From NCBI GenBank assembly GCA_016714645.1, contig JADKCI010000004.1, positions 849,501-913,500 of the forward strand: a DNA stretch of 64,000 nucleotides, read 5' to 3'. The position numbers and the translations under genes were made by a program. This DNA comes from Chromatiaceae bacterium (GTDB taxonomy: Bacteria > Pseudomonadota > Gammaproteobacteria > Chromatiales > Chromatiaceae). The notes beneath the pieces are model-generated. The model was given only the letters and a program-made list of their open reading frames with translations. It did no database searches and was not told where the DNA came from. Numbering within the stretch: the first letter of the stretch is position 1; every line of letters begins with the position of its first letter. Shown here in pieces: positions 37,222-45,929 of this stretch.

Positions 37222-38258
37222 TCGCCATACTGGGGCCATCCCGCGGCCGCCCCTGACGCGTGACGTTTTGGGGGGGTGCGGATTCCCAGGCTGGCTAAGA
37301 ACCAAAACCCGCGCCGGATGGCGCGGGTTTTTGCGGCTCTCTTTCGTTTGGTGTGGGCGAGGTGACAGACTTCATGGTCTCCTGCGGCCGGGGTGGCACA
37401 CGCTTTGCGGTTGAAGGGGGATGCCGGCAAGTGGGTGAGCTTGCCGGCGACGAGGTAGGAGATGGTGATCAGGTGCTTGACGGTGCCGTAGCCGCGCGCC
37501 TTGGCCTTGGCGGCCTGGATCAGCGAGTTGATCGCCTCCACGCGGCCGTTGGTGAGCTTGGAGTCGAAGGCATTGAGGATGCCGGTCCAGTGGTCCTTGA
37601 GGGTCTTGGCGACCTGCTTCATCGGCTCGAGCCGGCAGCGCCGGGCCCAGCTATACCAGCCATCGAGCAGCGGCTCGGCCGCTGCGGTGCTGCTGGCGGT
37701 GCGGAAGATCTCGCGCAGGGCCTCCTTGATTTGGAAGGCGCGGTGGGTCTGGAGGTTGAGCTGCCGCCGATCGGCGAACTGCACGATCTGCCGCCCGGTC
37801 CAGGCGTGCTTGTCCTTCAGCCACAGGTAGCGGGTGCGCTTGAGTTCAGGGGTGGACTTCGCCTCCTGGCGGCGGACCTCGTCGACGGCCTGGTTGACCC
37901 GTTGGATGACGTGAAACTCGTCGAAGGTGACATCGGCCCAGGGCAGGGTCTCGGCGATCCCCGCACGGGAGCGGGCGGACAGGTCGATGCAGACGTGGCG
38001 CACCTCCTGGGCGGTCTTGCCGCAGGCCGCGCCGCGCACCCGCGGGACCTTGGCGCGGAGGTGCGCCGGGTACGGGAAGACGTTCAGATGCCGCCACTCC
38101 CGCTCCTGGGTGTCGTGCACTGGCTGGTGCTCGGCCCCACAGTGCGGGCAGACGAAGCGGCTCCCCGCGGCGAAGCCGACCCCAAAGTCGATGCGCCCGG
38201 CCCGGGGATCGAAGGCCACCTCGGCCACCTTCCACGGCGGCTGCAGACCGAGGGCCAC
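37218..38258 (-). pseudogene. ISL3-family transposase with central deletion
   Basis: The N-terminal zinc-finger part (VALGLQPPWKVAEVAFDP, FVCPHCGAEHQPVHD, WRHLNVFPYPAHLRAKVPRV) is followed, after CGKTAQ, directly by EVRHVCIDLSARS. The ~150 residues in between, which carry the first catalytic Asp (usual GVDE context), are missing. The later DEFHVI and NGRVEAINSLIQ parts are kept. The frame also runs through the left inverted repeat to a stop at 37218 outside the element. It cannot be active as it stands. GTG 38258 is the likely original start. Confidence 0.8.
37304..37332 (+). terminator. Rho-independent terminator
   Basis: Arms AAAACCCGCGCC (37304-37315) and GGCGCGGGTTTT (320-331 of the same block, 37320-37331) with loop GGAT and a following T. 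It serves the gene ending at 37221 and abuts the insertion sequence end three bases later. Confidence 0.85.
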
Positions 38259-38512
38259 GGTGACCAGCGCGGACGAAGTCAGGGGGTACCCCCGGCGCGA
38301 CGGCCGACAAAATGGGCAGTAGGAAAAGGCCTCGCCGCCGGACCGCCGCTCCCCGGTCGCCGGTCTTGCTCGCCGGACCGTCTGTTGCGCCCGAGCGGGG
38401 CGCCGGGGAGCGGCTCGCGGATGCCGCCTGGTTACCAACACAGCGTGCCCTCACCTGGGGTCCCGGGGGCCAGGTCCCAACCCCCCCGACCCACACCAAA
38501 CGGAACAGACCC
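37335..38512 (-). mobile_element. ISL3-family insertion sequence, internally deleted
   Basis: Terminal inverted repeats of 23 bases with three mismatches: 37335-37357 (GGCTCTCTTTCGTTTGG and on to GTGTGGG) and the complement of 38490-38512. The 1178-base element holds one broken ISL3 transposase. The 8 bases outside the two ends (gtttttgc and cggcactt) do not match, so no target duplication is left. The right end cuts a type III methyltransferase gene, which fits an adjacent deletion after insertion. Confidence 0.8.
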
Positions 38513-39158
38513 CGGCACTTTCCTTCTTCATCTTCATATCTAAATAGCTTGTCCTTTTCGTCACCTCTAGGTAGCAAGTTTCGCCGCCATTGTGCTGATC
38601 GTTGATAAATAAGTAAAAAATCATGCATTGGTGCAATAGTTTTATGGTAATTTGCAACTGCATATTTTTTTGCCACAAAACGGTTGCCACGAAGTTCTGC
38701 GGACCAAACACCTCATCCATCAACAGCCGCAACGTGGCCACCTCGTTATCGTCGATGGACACGAAAATCGCCCCATCCTCGCGCAGGAACTGCTTCAGTA
38801 GCACCAGGCGCGGATACATCATGCACAGCCAGCGGTCATGCCGATCGAGGGTCTCGCCTTCCTTGCCGACCACCTCCCCCAGCCAGCGCCGTATCTCCGG
38901 GCAATTGACGTTGTCGTTGTAAACCCAGCCCTCGTTACCGGTGTTGTAGGGCGGATCGATGTAGATGCACTTCACCTGACCGGCATAGCGGGGGAGCAGG
39001 GCCTTGAGGGCGTGCAGGTTGTCGCCCTGGACGATCAGGATTCCACCGTCCCTGTCCGCGCCGCGGGACAAGGCCGACACCGGCTCCAGCAGGCGAAAGG
39101 GGACGTCGCTGTGGTGTCTGACCACGGCGTCCTTACCGATCCAATTCAAGGTGGGCAT
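38513..39158 (-). pseudogene. Type III restriction-modification methyltransferase (mod), 5' fragment with frameshift
   Basis: Codons 1-164 give a good type III/beta-class N-terminus: DPPYNTG at 68-74, DRWLCMMYPRLVLLKQFL, GAIFVSIDDNEVATLRLLMD and FGPQNFVATVLWQK. At an A7 run on the coding strand (T run 38665-38671) the frame is lost. Reading one base on, the protein continues as YAVANYHKTIAPMHDFLLIY and WRRNLLPRGDEKDK before the insertion sequence cuts it at 38512. One extra A would restore the frame. SAM motif and res partner are absent, so it is dead. Confidence 0.82.
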
Positions 39159-39180
39159 CGCTAACTCACTGATCCCAATA

Positions 39181-39717
39181 TCACTCCGGCATATTCGGCG
39201 GGTCCAGATCCTCGACCGGCTCGGCGCGGGTTGGGTCCATCCTGGCGAGCCGATCCTCCAGCAGAGCGGCGTGCTCGTTCTCCTCCTCGACCATCACGGC
39301 GGCGAGTTGGCGGACCTCGGGGTCCGGGGAGCCGGCGGCGACCTGAGCGTAGAAGTCGCGGCCGCGGATCTCGTTATGCAGGGCGAGATGGAGGGCCTGG
39401 ATAGGGGTCATCAGATAATTTAGGTCCTCGTCCTGCTCGGCGGCATTAGCCTCGGGGCTGCCGCCGGCGGCCCACTTGAAGTCCCAGGGTGGGATCTGGG
39501 GCAAGGTGATGCCCTTGGCCAGTTCTTCGACCTCCTGGGCGTGCAGGTCGCTCATCCGCGACAGGTAGTCAAAGAGCTCGGCGATCTCCGGGTTGTTGTG
39601 GACGGCCAGATTGCCGGCCAGTTCGCGGTAGCGCTCGGCGGACTCGTATTCCAGTTCCAGGGCGTGGGCCAGGAATTCGGGGATAGTGGCGATGCTTGCG
39701 GGCTGATGGTTGCTCAT
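39181..39717 (-). CDS. Ferritin-like protein, rubrerythrin-type, in kor operon
   Basis: 178 residues, two-part ferritin-like fold. Possible ligands are ELEYESAERY, MSDLHAQEVEE, LHNEIRGRDFY and EEENEHAAL (EExEH), as in rubrerythrin-like oxidase domains. The middle segment (LPQIPPWDFKW) is like that of the Bacteroidetes/Chromatiales ferritin-like rubrerythrins. Start overlaps the korB stop by 4 bases, so it is coupled to the oxygen-sensitive 2-oxoacid oxidoreductase. Protection from peroxide is inferred. Confidence 0.85.
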   Translation of the reverse strand: MSNHQPASIATIPEFLAHALELEYESAERYRELAGNLAVHNNPEIAELFDYLSRMSDLHAQEVEELAKGITLPQIPPWDFKWAAGGSPEANAAEQDEDLNYLMTPIQALHLALHNEIRGRDFYAQVAAGSPDPEVRQLAAVMVEEENEHAALLEDRLARMDPTRAEPVEDLDPPNMPE

Positions 39718-40550
39718 AGCTGAAACTCCGCCTCGATTTGCGGGAGGGTGGCGTTGGACAGGTGGGGGGGCAGCCAGGAGGGTAACTGCTGGGCGTAGAT
39801 GATCCCGAGGGACATGCCGTCGTCCAGCTGGATGCGACGGGCGGCCTCGGCGGGGTCGTCGGTGACCGCCTCATCCTGAGGGTGAACCATATGTTTCCAC
39901 TCCTTCTGCTCCGGCTGGTAGGTCTGGCAGGGGCTGAGGACGTGGAGGAAGGAAAAGCCTGGGTGCTGGATGGCCTGGACGATCAGGTGGGTCAGTTCGC
40001 TGGGGTCGCCGGTGAAGCCACGGGCGATGAAGGAGGCGCCGGCGGCCAGGGCGATGGCGGCGGGCTGGAAACGGCGCACGCCGGTGCCGCGCGGCGTCAG
40101 TTTGCTGTTGCGCCAGTCCGGCTGGGTGGTGGGCGAGGCCTGACCCTTGGTCATGCCATAGACCTCGTTGTCCATCACGATATAAGTCAGGTCCATGTTG
40201 CGCCGGCAGGCGTGCAGGAAGTGGTTGCCACCGATGGAGAAGCCATCACCGTCGCCTCCCGAAACCACGACGGTGAGGTCGGGCCGCGCCGCCTTGAGGC
40301 CGGCGGCAATGGCCAGGGAGCGCCCGTGGATGCCGTGGAAGCCGTAGCTATTGATGTAGGCCGGCAGGCGCGAGGAGCAGCCGATGCCCGAGATCATGGC
40401 AAGCTGTTCCTTGGGCAATTGCAGGAAGGCGGCGGCCTTGCTCATGGCGGCGAGGACGCCGAAGTCCCCGCAGCCGGGGCACCAGATGGGGTTGATGTCG
40501 GATTTGTAATCCTTGGCCTTGAGGGCCGGGGTGCTGGTTGCGGCTTCCAT
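39714..40550 (-). CDS. korB: 2-oxoacid:ferredoxin oxidoreductase, beta subunit
   Basis: 278 residues. The TPP-binding stretch GGDGDGFSIGGNHF to NEVYGMTKGQ and the Fe-S motif WCPGCGDFG at ~24-32 mark the beta subunit. It decarboxylates a 2-oxoacid (probably 2-oxoglutarate) with CoA and reduces ferredoxin. Start MEAATSTPALK at 40550 sits one base after the alpha stop. Confidence 0.93.
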   Translation of the reverse strand: MEAATSTPALKAKDYKSDINPIWCPGCGDFGVLAAMSKAAAFLQLPKEQLAMISGIGCSSRLPAYINSYGFHGIHGRSLAIAAGLKAARPDLTVVVSGGDGDGFSIGGNHFLHACRRNMDLTYIVMDNEVYGMTKGQASPTTQPDWRNSKLTPRGTGVRRFQPAAIALAAGASFIARGFTGDPSELTHLIVQAIQHPGFSFLHVLSPCQTYQPEQKEWKHMVHPQDEAVTDDPAEAARRIQLDDGMSLGIIYAQQLPSWLPPHLSNATLPQIEAEFQL

Positions 40551-40551
40551 C

Positions 40552-42294
40552 TCATTGCTCCTGGTGGGGGCTGGCGGCTGGGCGGGCGAGGGCGGCGGTA
40601 ACGATGTCGCCGGGCCGCAAGGGCAGGGGGCCGGGCTGGGCGAGGGATCGGGCCCGGGCGGGCAGGGCCTGTTCCGCGTGCAGGTAGTGGAAGAGCTGGG
40701 CGCCTTGGTTCTGCTCGACGACCAGGATTTCCTCGGCGCCTGCCAGGGCCTGGGCCAGGTCGGCATGGCGCAGGGGGGCGATGAGGCGCAGGGCGATGGC
40801 GCGGGCGGGCTGGCCGGCGGCGGTCAGGCGCTCGGCGGCCTCGACGACGGCCCCGGTGGCCGAGCCCCAGGTGACGAGGGCGATGGGGCCCGTGCCACTG
40901 ATCTCGGCCCAGGAGTCGCCATAAGCGAAATTCTGGAGCTTGCGCTGGCGCTTCTCCGACTGGGCGGCATGATCCTTGGCCATGCTGGACGGAGTGCCGC
41001 GCGGGTTATGTTCCAGGCCATCCGCTGTGTAGATGCCACCCACCTGGCCGGGCAGGGCCATGGGTGAGATGCCGGATTCGGTCAGGGCATAGCGGCGGTA
41101 GGGCGCGTCCCCCGGCTCCGCCGTCAGGCGGGGCAGGGGGTCCGGGAAGGATGCCGGCGGGGCGCAGATGGTTCGGGACTGGCCCAGGGCCTGGTCGGTG
41201 AGGACGATAGCGACGGTTTGCAGATGTTCCGCCAGGCGAACCGCCCACTGGGTGGTGAAGACGCAGTCGCGGATGTCGGTGGCCGCCAGCACCAGGTGCG
41301 GGGCGTCGCCGTGGAAACCGTAAAGGGCAATATTGAGATCCGACTGTTCAGACTTGGTGGGGATGCCGGTGGAGGGGCCGCCGCGCATGACATTGGCGAC
41401 GACGATGGGCGTCTCGCTGGCGACCGCCAGGCCCAGGCCCTCCATCATGAGGCTGAGGCCAGGGCCGGAGGTGGCGGTCATGGAGGGTACGCCACCGAAG
41501 GAGCCTCCGATGATCATGTTCACCGAGGCGAGTTCGTCCTCGGCCTGGAGCAGGCCGCCGCCGACCTTTTCCAGCCGTGGGGCCAGCCATTCCAGCATCT
41601 CGGTGGCGGGGGTGATGGGGTAGGCGGCGACGAAGCGGATGCCGCCGCGCAGGGCGCCCAGGCCGCTGGCCTCGTTGCCACTCATGTTCCAGCGCTCCGT
41701 GCCCGCCATCTCGGCGACGGGCTGGCCGGGCGCGGCGGCGTAGCCGGCCTGGAGACAGGCAACGGCGGAGTCGGCGACGCTGGCGCTCTTCTTGCCCAGG
41801 GTGGCCCGGGCCTCGATCTCCAGGGCCGCCAGAGGTAGCCCGGCCATGGCACCCGCGGCGCCCAGGGCGGCCATGTTGAGCCGGCCGCCCGCCACGGCAT
41901 CGGCCATGGCCTTAAGAGGCAATGCCACCACCTGGGCCCCGCTCGCCAGGATGGCCGGGGGCACGGCGCCGCCCGCGGGGTCGGAGAGGATCAGGCTGGA
42001 GCCGTCGAGGGGGATCTCGTCGAGGAAGCGGCTGATGTTGAGCCAGTCCAGGGCCACCAGGATGTCGAAACGGTCGTCAATGGAGTTCACCGGGCTTGGT
42101 CCGAAACGCACCATGGCCGCTGACTCCCCGCCCCGGATCTGAGGACCGGCGGAGCGGGTCATGAGGCCGTAAAAGCCGGCGCGGGCCACGGCGGCGAGCA
42201 GAATCGAACCCGTGGTGACGGCGCCGCTGCCGCCCGAGCCGGTGATGGCGATGGACAGCCGGGGGCGCTGGCCGCTACTGGATTCCTGAAGCAT
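40552..42294 (-). CDS. korA: 2-oxoacid:ferredoxin oxidoreductase, fused gamma-alpha subunit
   Basis: 580 residues. The gamma domain (1-~190) begins with ITGSGGSGAVTTGSILLAA and holds MTRSAGPQIRGGESAAMVR. The alpha domain (from ~205) has GNEASGLGALRGGIRF, AYPITPATEMLEWLA and TKSEQSDLNIALYGFHGD. This gamma-alpha order is that of KorA-type enzymes. It should supply reduced ferredoxin, a possible electron source for the MBS-like complex 7 kb away. Confidence 0.93.
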   Translation of the reverse strand: MLQESSSGQRPRLSIAITGSGGSGAVTTGSILLAAVARAGFYGLMTRSAGPQIRGGESAAMVRFGPSPVNSIDDRFDILVALDWLNISRFLDEIPLDGSSLILSDPAGGAVPPAILASGAQVVALPLKAMADAVAGGRLNMAALGAAGAMAGLPLAALEIEARATLGKKSASVADSAVACLQAGYAAAPGQPVAEMAGTERWNMSGNEASGLGALRGGIRFVAAYPITPATEMLEWLAPRLEKVGGGLLQAEDELASVNMIIGGSFGGVPSMTATSGPGLSLMMEGLGLAVASETPIVVANVMRGGPSTGIPTKSEQSDLNIALYGFHGDAPHLVLAATDIRDCVFTTQWAVRLAEHLQTVAIVLTDQALGQSRTICAPPASFPDPLPRLTAEPGDAPYRRYALTESGISPMALPGQVGGIYTADGLEHNPRGTPSSMAKDHAAQSEKRQRKLQNFAYGDSWAEISGTGPIALVTWGSATGAVVEAAERLTAAGQPARAIALRLIAPLRHADLAQALAGAEEILVVEQNQGAQLFHYLHAEQALPARARSLAQPGPLPLRPGDIVTAALARPAASPHQEQ

Positions 42295-42546
42295 GGCTGG
42301 GGATGGGATGGCTGAATGATAATAAGGGTGCCGAATGATAGCCTAGCCGGGGGCGGGGGGCGTAATCGACCGAAGCGTGGTCGATGTCGATATTTCCAGA
42401 GCCATCCCGCCAGGGGGGGGCATTCAGGCAGGCCCATCGAGCCGGCTGGGTCTGGCGCACGAATCCGGCCCCGTCCGGGCGGCCGGGCACGTTGGGGGTC
42501 AAGGGCGTCTTGCTTCCCGTCGTCCTTTTTGTTTCCATCCCCGCTC

Positions 42547-44457
42547 ATGAGCATCGCCATCCCCCGCAGCAACCCCATCCGCCAACTGCCCGCGCAACTC
42601 GTCAATCAGATCGCCGCCGGGGAGGTGGTGGAACGGCCGGCCTCCGTGGCCAAGGAGCTGATCGAAAATAGCCTGGACGCGGGGGCGGATCGCATCGAGA
42701 TTGATCTGGAGCAGGGGGGCGTCAAGCTGCTGCGGGTGCGGGACAATGGCGCCGGTATCCCCCGCGAAGAACTGGCCCTAGCCCTGAGCCGCCACGCCAC
42801 CAGCAAGATTGCCAGTCTGGCGGATCTGGAGGCGGTGGCCTCCCTGGGCTTTCGGGGCGAGGCCTTGCCGAGCATTGCCTCGGTGTCGCGCCTGGAGGTG
42901 CGGTCCCGCGCCCGCGATGCTGAGGAGGCCTGGGCTATCCGCGGGGATGGCGGCGATCGCCTTGAGGAGCTGGTGCCGGTGGCCCATCCCATCGGCACCA
43001 CCGTCGAGGTGCGCGATCTCTTTTACAACACCCCGGCCCGGCGTAAGTTTTTGCGGGCCGAGAAGACGGAATTGGGCCACATCGAGCAGGTGGTGCGGCG
43101 TATTGCGCTGGCCCGGCAGGGTGCGCGCTTCCGCCTCAATCACAATGGGCGCACCCTGCTCGATCTGCCGGCGGCGGCGGGCGAGGAGGGGATGCGGCGG
43201 CGTCTGGCGCAACTGGCGGGGGAGGGCTTCCTGGAACATGCCCTGGCGGTGGCGGAGGCGGCGGTCGATCTGTGCCTTCGGGGTTGGGTGGCGGCGCCGG
43301 CCTTCTCGCGGAGCCAGGCGGACCTGCAATTCTTCTACGTCAATGGCCGCCTGGTGCGGGACAAACTGGTGACCCATGCCGTGCGCCAGGCCTTCCAGGA
43401 TGTGCTGCACCACAACCGCCATCCGGCCTATGTTCTCTATCTGGAATTGCCCCCGGTGCTGGTGGATGTCAACGTTCACCCCGCCAAGCAGGAGGTGCGC
43501 TTCCGCGAGGGCCGCCAGGTTCATGACTTCATCTTCCGCGCCCTGCATCGGCGGCTGGCGGCGGGGGAGATGAGTGGGGCCCCGGAAGTCCTGGCCGAGC
43601 TGGGTTCAGGGCCGGTTGGCGGTTTAACGGCGGGATCGGCGGGGCAGGGGCCCCTGCCCCGCCAGCTTCCCATGTCCCCGGGGATCGCGGAGCGGAGCGG
43701 CGACTGGAGCGCCTATCTGGATGTCCAGCGTCCGGACCCGGTGTTTCTGCCCGGGGCTGCTGAATTCGCCGTCCCGGTTGGCGTCTTGGCCGGCAGTCTC
43801 GCGGGGGTCGGGCCCGGGGCGGAGGAACTGGGGAAGATTCCGCCCCTCGGTTACGCCCTGGCGCAACTCCAGGGCATTTACATCCTGTCCCAGGCGGCGG
43901 ATGGCCTGGTGATTATCGATATGCACGCCGCCCATGAGCGCATCGCCTACGAGCGCCTCAAGCAGTCCTGGGAGGCGGGCCTGGCGGCGGGCGGGCCGGG
44001 CGACGACGGGGCCCGAGGTCTGCGCCGTCAGCCCCTGCTGGTGCCGGTGGTGGTGCGTGTCAGCGAGCGCGAGGCCGATCTGGCGGAGGCCAGCGCCGAG
44101 GTCTTGGCCCGTTTTGGCCTGGTCATCGATCGGGTTGGCGAAGCCAGCCTGGCGGTGCGGGAAATCCCGGTCCTCCTGCAGGGCGCCAACGCCGAGGCCC
44201 TGCTGCGTGACCTGCTGGCGGATCTGGTGGTGCATGGCCGGAGCGATATGCTACAGGCCCGCGTCAACGAGGTCCTGGCGACCCTGGCCTGCCATCGCTC
44301 CGTGCGCGCCAATCGCCGTCTGACCCTGGAGGAGATGAATGCCCTGCTGCGGGACATGGAGCGGACCGCCCGGGCGGATCAGTGCAATCATGGCCGCCCG
44401 ACCTGGGTCCGCCTGTCCCTGGCGGAGCTCGACCGTCTGTTTGCGCGCGGGCGCTGA
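42547..44457 (+). CDS. mutL: DNA mismatch repair protein MutL
   Basis: 636 residues. N-terminal GHKL ATPase with LVNQIAAGEVVERPASV and KELIENSLDAGA, DNGAGIP, GFRGEALPSI, and the C-terminal dimer domain ending RPTWVRLSLAELDRLF. No DQHAxxERI endonuclease motif: MHAAHERIAYERL appears in its place, as in MutH-type gammaproteobacteria. ATG 42547 is chosen because the 77 open codons before it are not MutL-like. First gene of the mutL-miaA-hfq-hflXKC series. Confidence 0.96.
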   Translation: MSIAIPRSNPIRQLPAQLVNQIAAGEVVERPASVAKELIENSLDAGADRIEIDLEQGGVKLLRVRDNGAGIPREELALALSRHATSKIASLADLEAVASLGFRGEALPSIASVSRLEVRSRARDAEEAWAIRGDGGDRLEELVPVAHPIGTTVEVRDLFYNTPARRKFLRAEKTELGHIEQVVRRIALARQGARFRLNHNGRTLLDLPAAAGEEGMRRRLAQLAGEGFLEHALAVAEAAVDLCLRGWVAAPAFSRSQADLQFFYVNGRLVRDKLVTHAVRQAFQDVLHHNRHPAYVLYLELPPVLVDVNVHPAKQEVRFREGRQVHDFIFRALHRRLAAGEMSGAPEVLAELGSGPVGGLTAGSAGQGPLPRQLPMSPGIAERSGDWSAYLDVQRPDPVFLPGAAEFAVPVGVLAGSLAGVGPGAEELGKIPPLGYALAQLQGIYILSQAADGLVIIDMHAAHERIAYERLKQSWEAGLAAGGPGDDGARGLRRQPLLVPVVVRVSEREADLAEASAEVLARFGLVIDRVGEASLAVREIPVLLQGANAEALLRDLLADLVVHGRSDMLQARVNEVLATLACHRSVRANRRLTLEEMNALLRDMERTARADQCNHGRPTWVRLSLAELDRLFARGR

Positions 44458-44527
44458 CCCCGTTCGCGGTCATCGCCCCAATTCCGCGCCCACCCTATCC
44501 AGATTCCGGTTCTCATCCTTCAAGGCC

Positions 44528-45463
44528 ATGCCCGATCGCCCCCTCGCCGTCCTTCTCATGGGTCCCACCGCCTCTGGCAAAACAAAATTGGCGGTGGAAC
44601 TGGCGGCCCGCTTTCCGTGCGACGTCATCAGCGTTGATTCGGCCCAGGTCTATCGTGGTCTGGATATTGGCTCCGCCAAGCCTGGGCCGGAGGTCCTGGC
44701 TGCCACGCCCCATCGGCTCATCGATATCTGCGAACCGACCGAGGCCTACTCCGCGGCCCGTTTCCGGGCCGATGCCCTGCGCGAGATGGCCGGGATCGCG
44801 GCGCGGGGCCGGGTGCCCCTCCTGGTCGGCGGCACTCTGCTCTACTTCCGCGCCCTGCAACAGGGGCTCTCGTCTCTGCCCGAGGCGGACCCCGGGATCC
44901 GTGCCCGGCTGGAGGGGGAGGCGGCGGAGCTAGGCTGGGCGGACCTGCACCGGCGGCTGCTGGCGGTGGACCCGGACGCCGGTGCCCGCATCCATCCCCA
45001 CGATGCCCAACGCATCCAGCGGGCCCTGGAGGTGTTCGAGATCACCGGCAGGCCCCTGAGTCAGTTGCAGCGGGAGTCCGGGCCCGAGAACCCCTTGCCC
45101 TACCGCCTGCTCAAGCTGGTCCGGGTCCCGCGGGAGCGGACGGTGCTCCACGAGCGCATCGCCCTGCGTTTCCAGGCCATGCTGGATGCGGGTTTCGAGG
45201 AAGAGGTGCGTACCCTCTGGGCGCGGGGGGATCTGACCCCGGACCTGCCCGCCATGCGCAGCGTCGGATATCGACAAATATTGAATTACTTATTGGGTGA
45301 CTCCAGCTTTGGCGTTATGATCGAACGCGGGGTCATCGCCACTCGGCAACTGGCTAAGCGGCAACTGACCTGGCTACGCGCCGAGCCGGATTGCCACTGG
45401 ATTTTCGATAGCGAAGACCCTTATGACCAGGCTCAACGCCTCTTGCACCATGCCGGTCCTTGA
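44528..45463 (+). CDS. miaA: tRNA dimethylallyltransferase MiaA
   Basis: 311 residues. P-loop GPTASGKT at 12-19, DSAQVYRGLDIGSAKP, and RIHPHDAQRIQRALEV. It adds the isopentenyl group to A37 of tRNAs reading UNN codons. ATG 44528 gives the family start (RPLAVLLMGPTAS). Confidence 0.96.
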   Translation: MPDRPLAVLLMGPTASGKTKLAVELAARFPCDVISVDSAQVYRGLDIGSAKPGPEVLAATPHRLIDICEPTEAYSAARFRADALREMAGIAARGRVPLLVGGTLLYFRALQQGLSSLPEADPGIRARLEGEAAELGWADLHRRLLAVDPDAGARIHPHDAQRIQRALEVFEITGRPLSQLQRESGPENPLPYRLLKLVRVPRERTVLHERIALRFQAMLDAGFEEEVRTLWARGDLTPDLPAMRSVGYRQILNYLLGDSSFGVMIERGVIATRQLAKRQLTWLRAEPDCHWIFDSEDPYDQAQRLLHHAGP

Positions 45464-45575
45464 ACTTTGCCGGATTATCGTGGTCTTAATTTACACTTTT
45501 CCGCGGGAGCGTCTTTTTAGCCCCGCCGCGACACCTACACACATGCATCAACTAGAAGAATCGGGAGATCCCCCC

Positions 45576-45830
45576 ATGTCCAAAGGGCAAAACCTTCAAG
45601 ACCCCTTCCTCAATGCCCTCAGGAAGGAGCGCGTCCCCGTCTCCGTCTTCCTGGTGAACGGCATCAAGCTCCAGGGCCAGATTGAGTCCTTTGATCAGTT
45701 TGTGGTGCTCCTCAAGAACAACGTGAGCCAGATGATCTACAAGCATGCCATCTCCACGGTCGTGCCGGCGCGTAACGTGCGGATCGCCTCCCCTTTGGTC
45801 GATGATATGCCCGAATCAGGTAACACTTGA
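45576..45830 (+). CDS. hfq: RNA chaperone Hfq
   Basis: 84 residues. QDPFLNALRKERVPVSVFLVN and the Sm2 motif YKHAISTVVP are intact. It forms the hexameric ring pairing small RNAs with mRNAs. GGGAGA stands seven bases before ATG 45576. The C-terminal tail is short (about 18 residues). Confidence 0.97.
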   Translation: MSKGQNLQDPFLNALRKERVPVSVFLVNGIKLQGQIESFDQFVVLLKNNVSQMIYKHAISTVVPARNVRIASPLVDDMPESGNT

Positions 45831-45929
45831 TCCCGCGCGGGCGCGTCGGGGGGCCATGAGGGTTCGCCCCGCTGCCCCAATTAGGGCTCCAAACCCCCAC
45901 CCTTTTCCTTTCCCCAGAAGCTGATATCT

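Noticed and set aside
38451..38512. Extension of the mod frame into the insertion sequence as a real C-terminus
   Set aside because: The frame there is shifted and reads the inverted repeat; it is a fusion artefact.
42316..42546. N-terminal extension of MutL
   Set aside because: The residues are Arg/Gly/Pro-rich and unlike MutL; ATG 42547 gives the family start.
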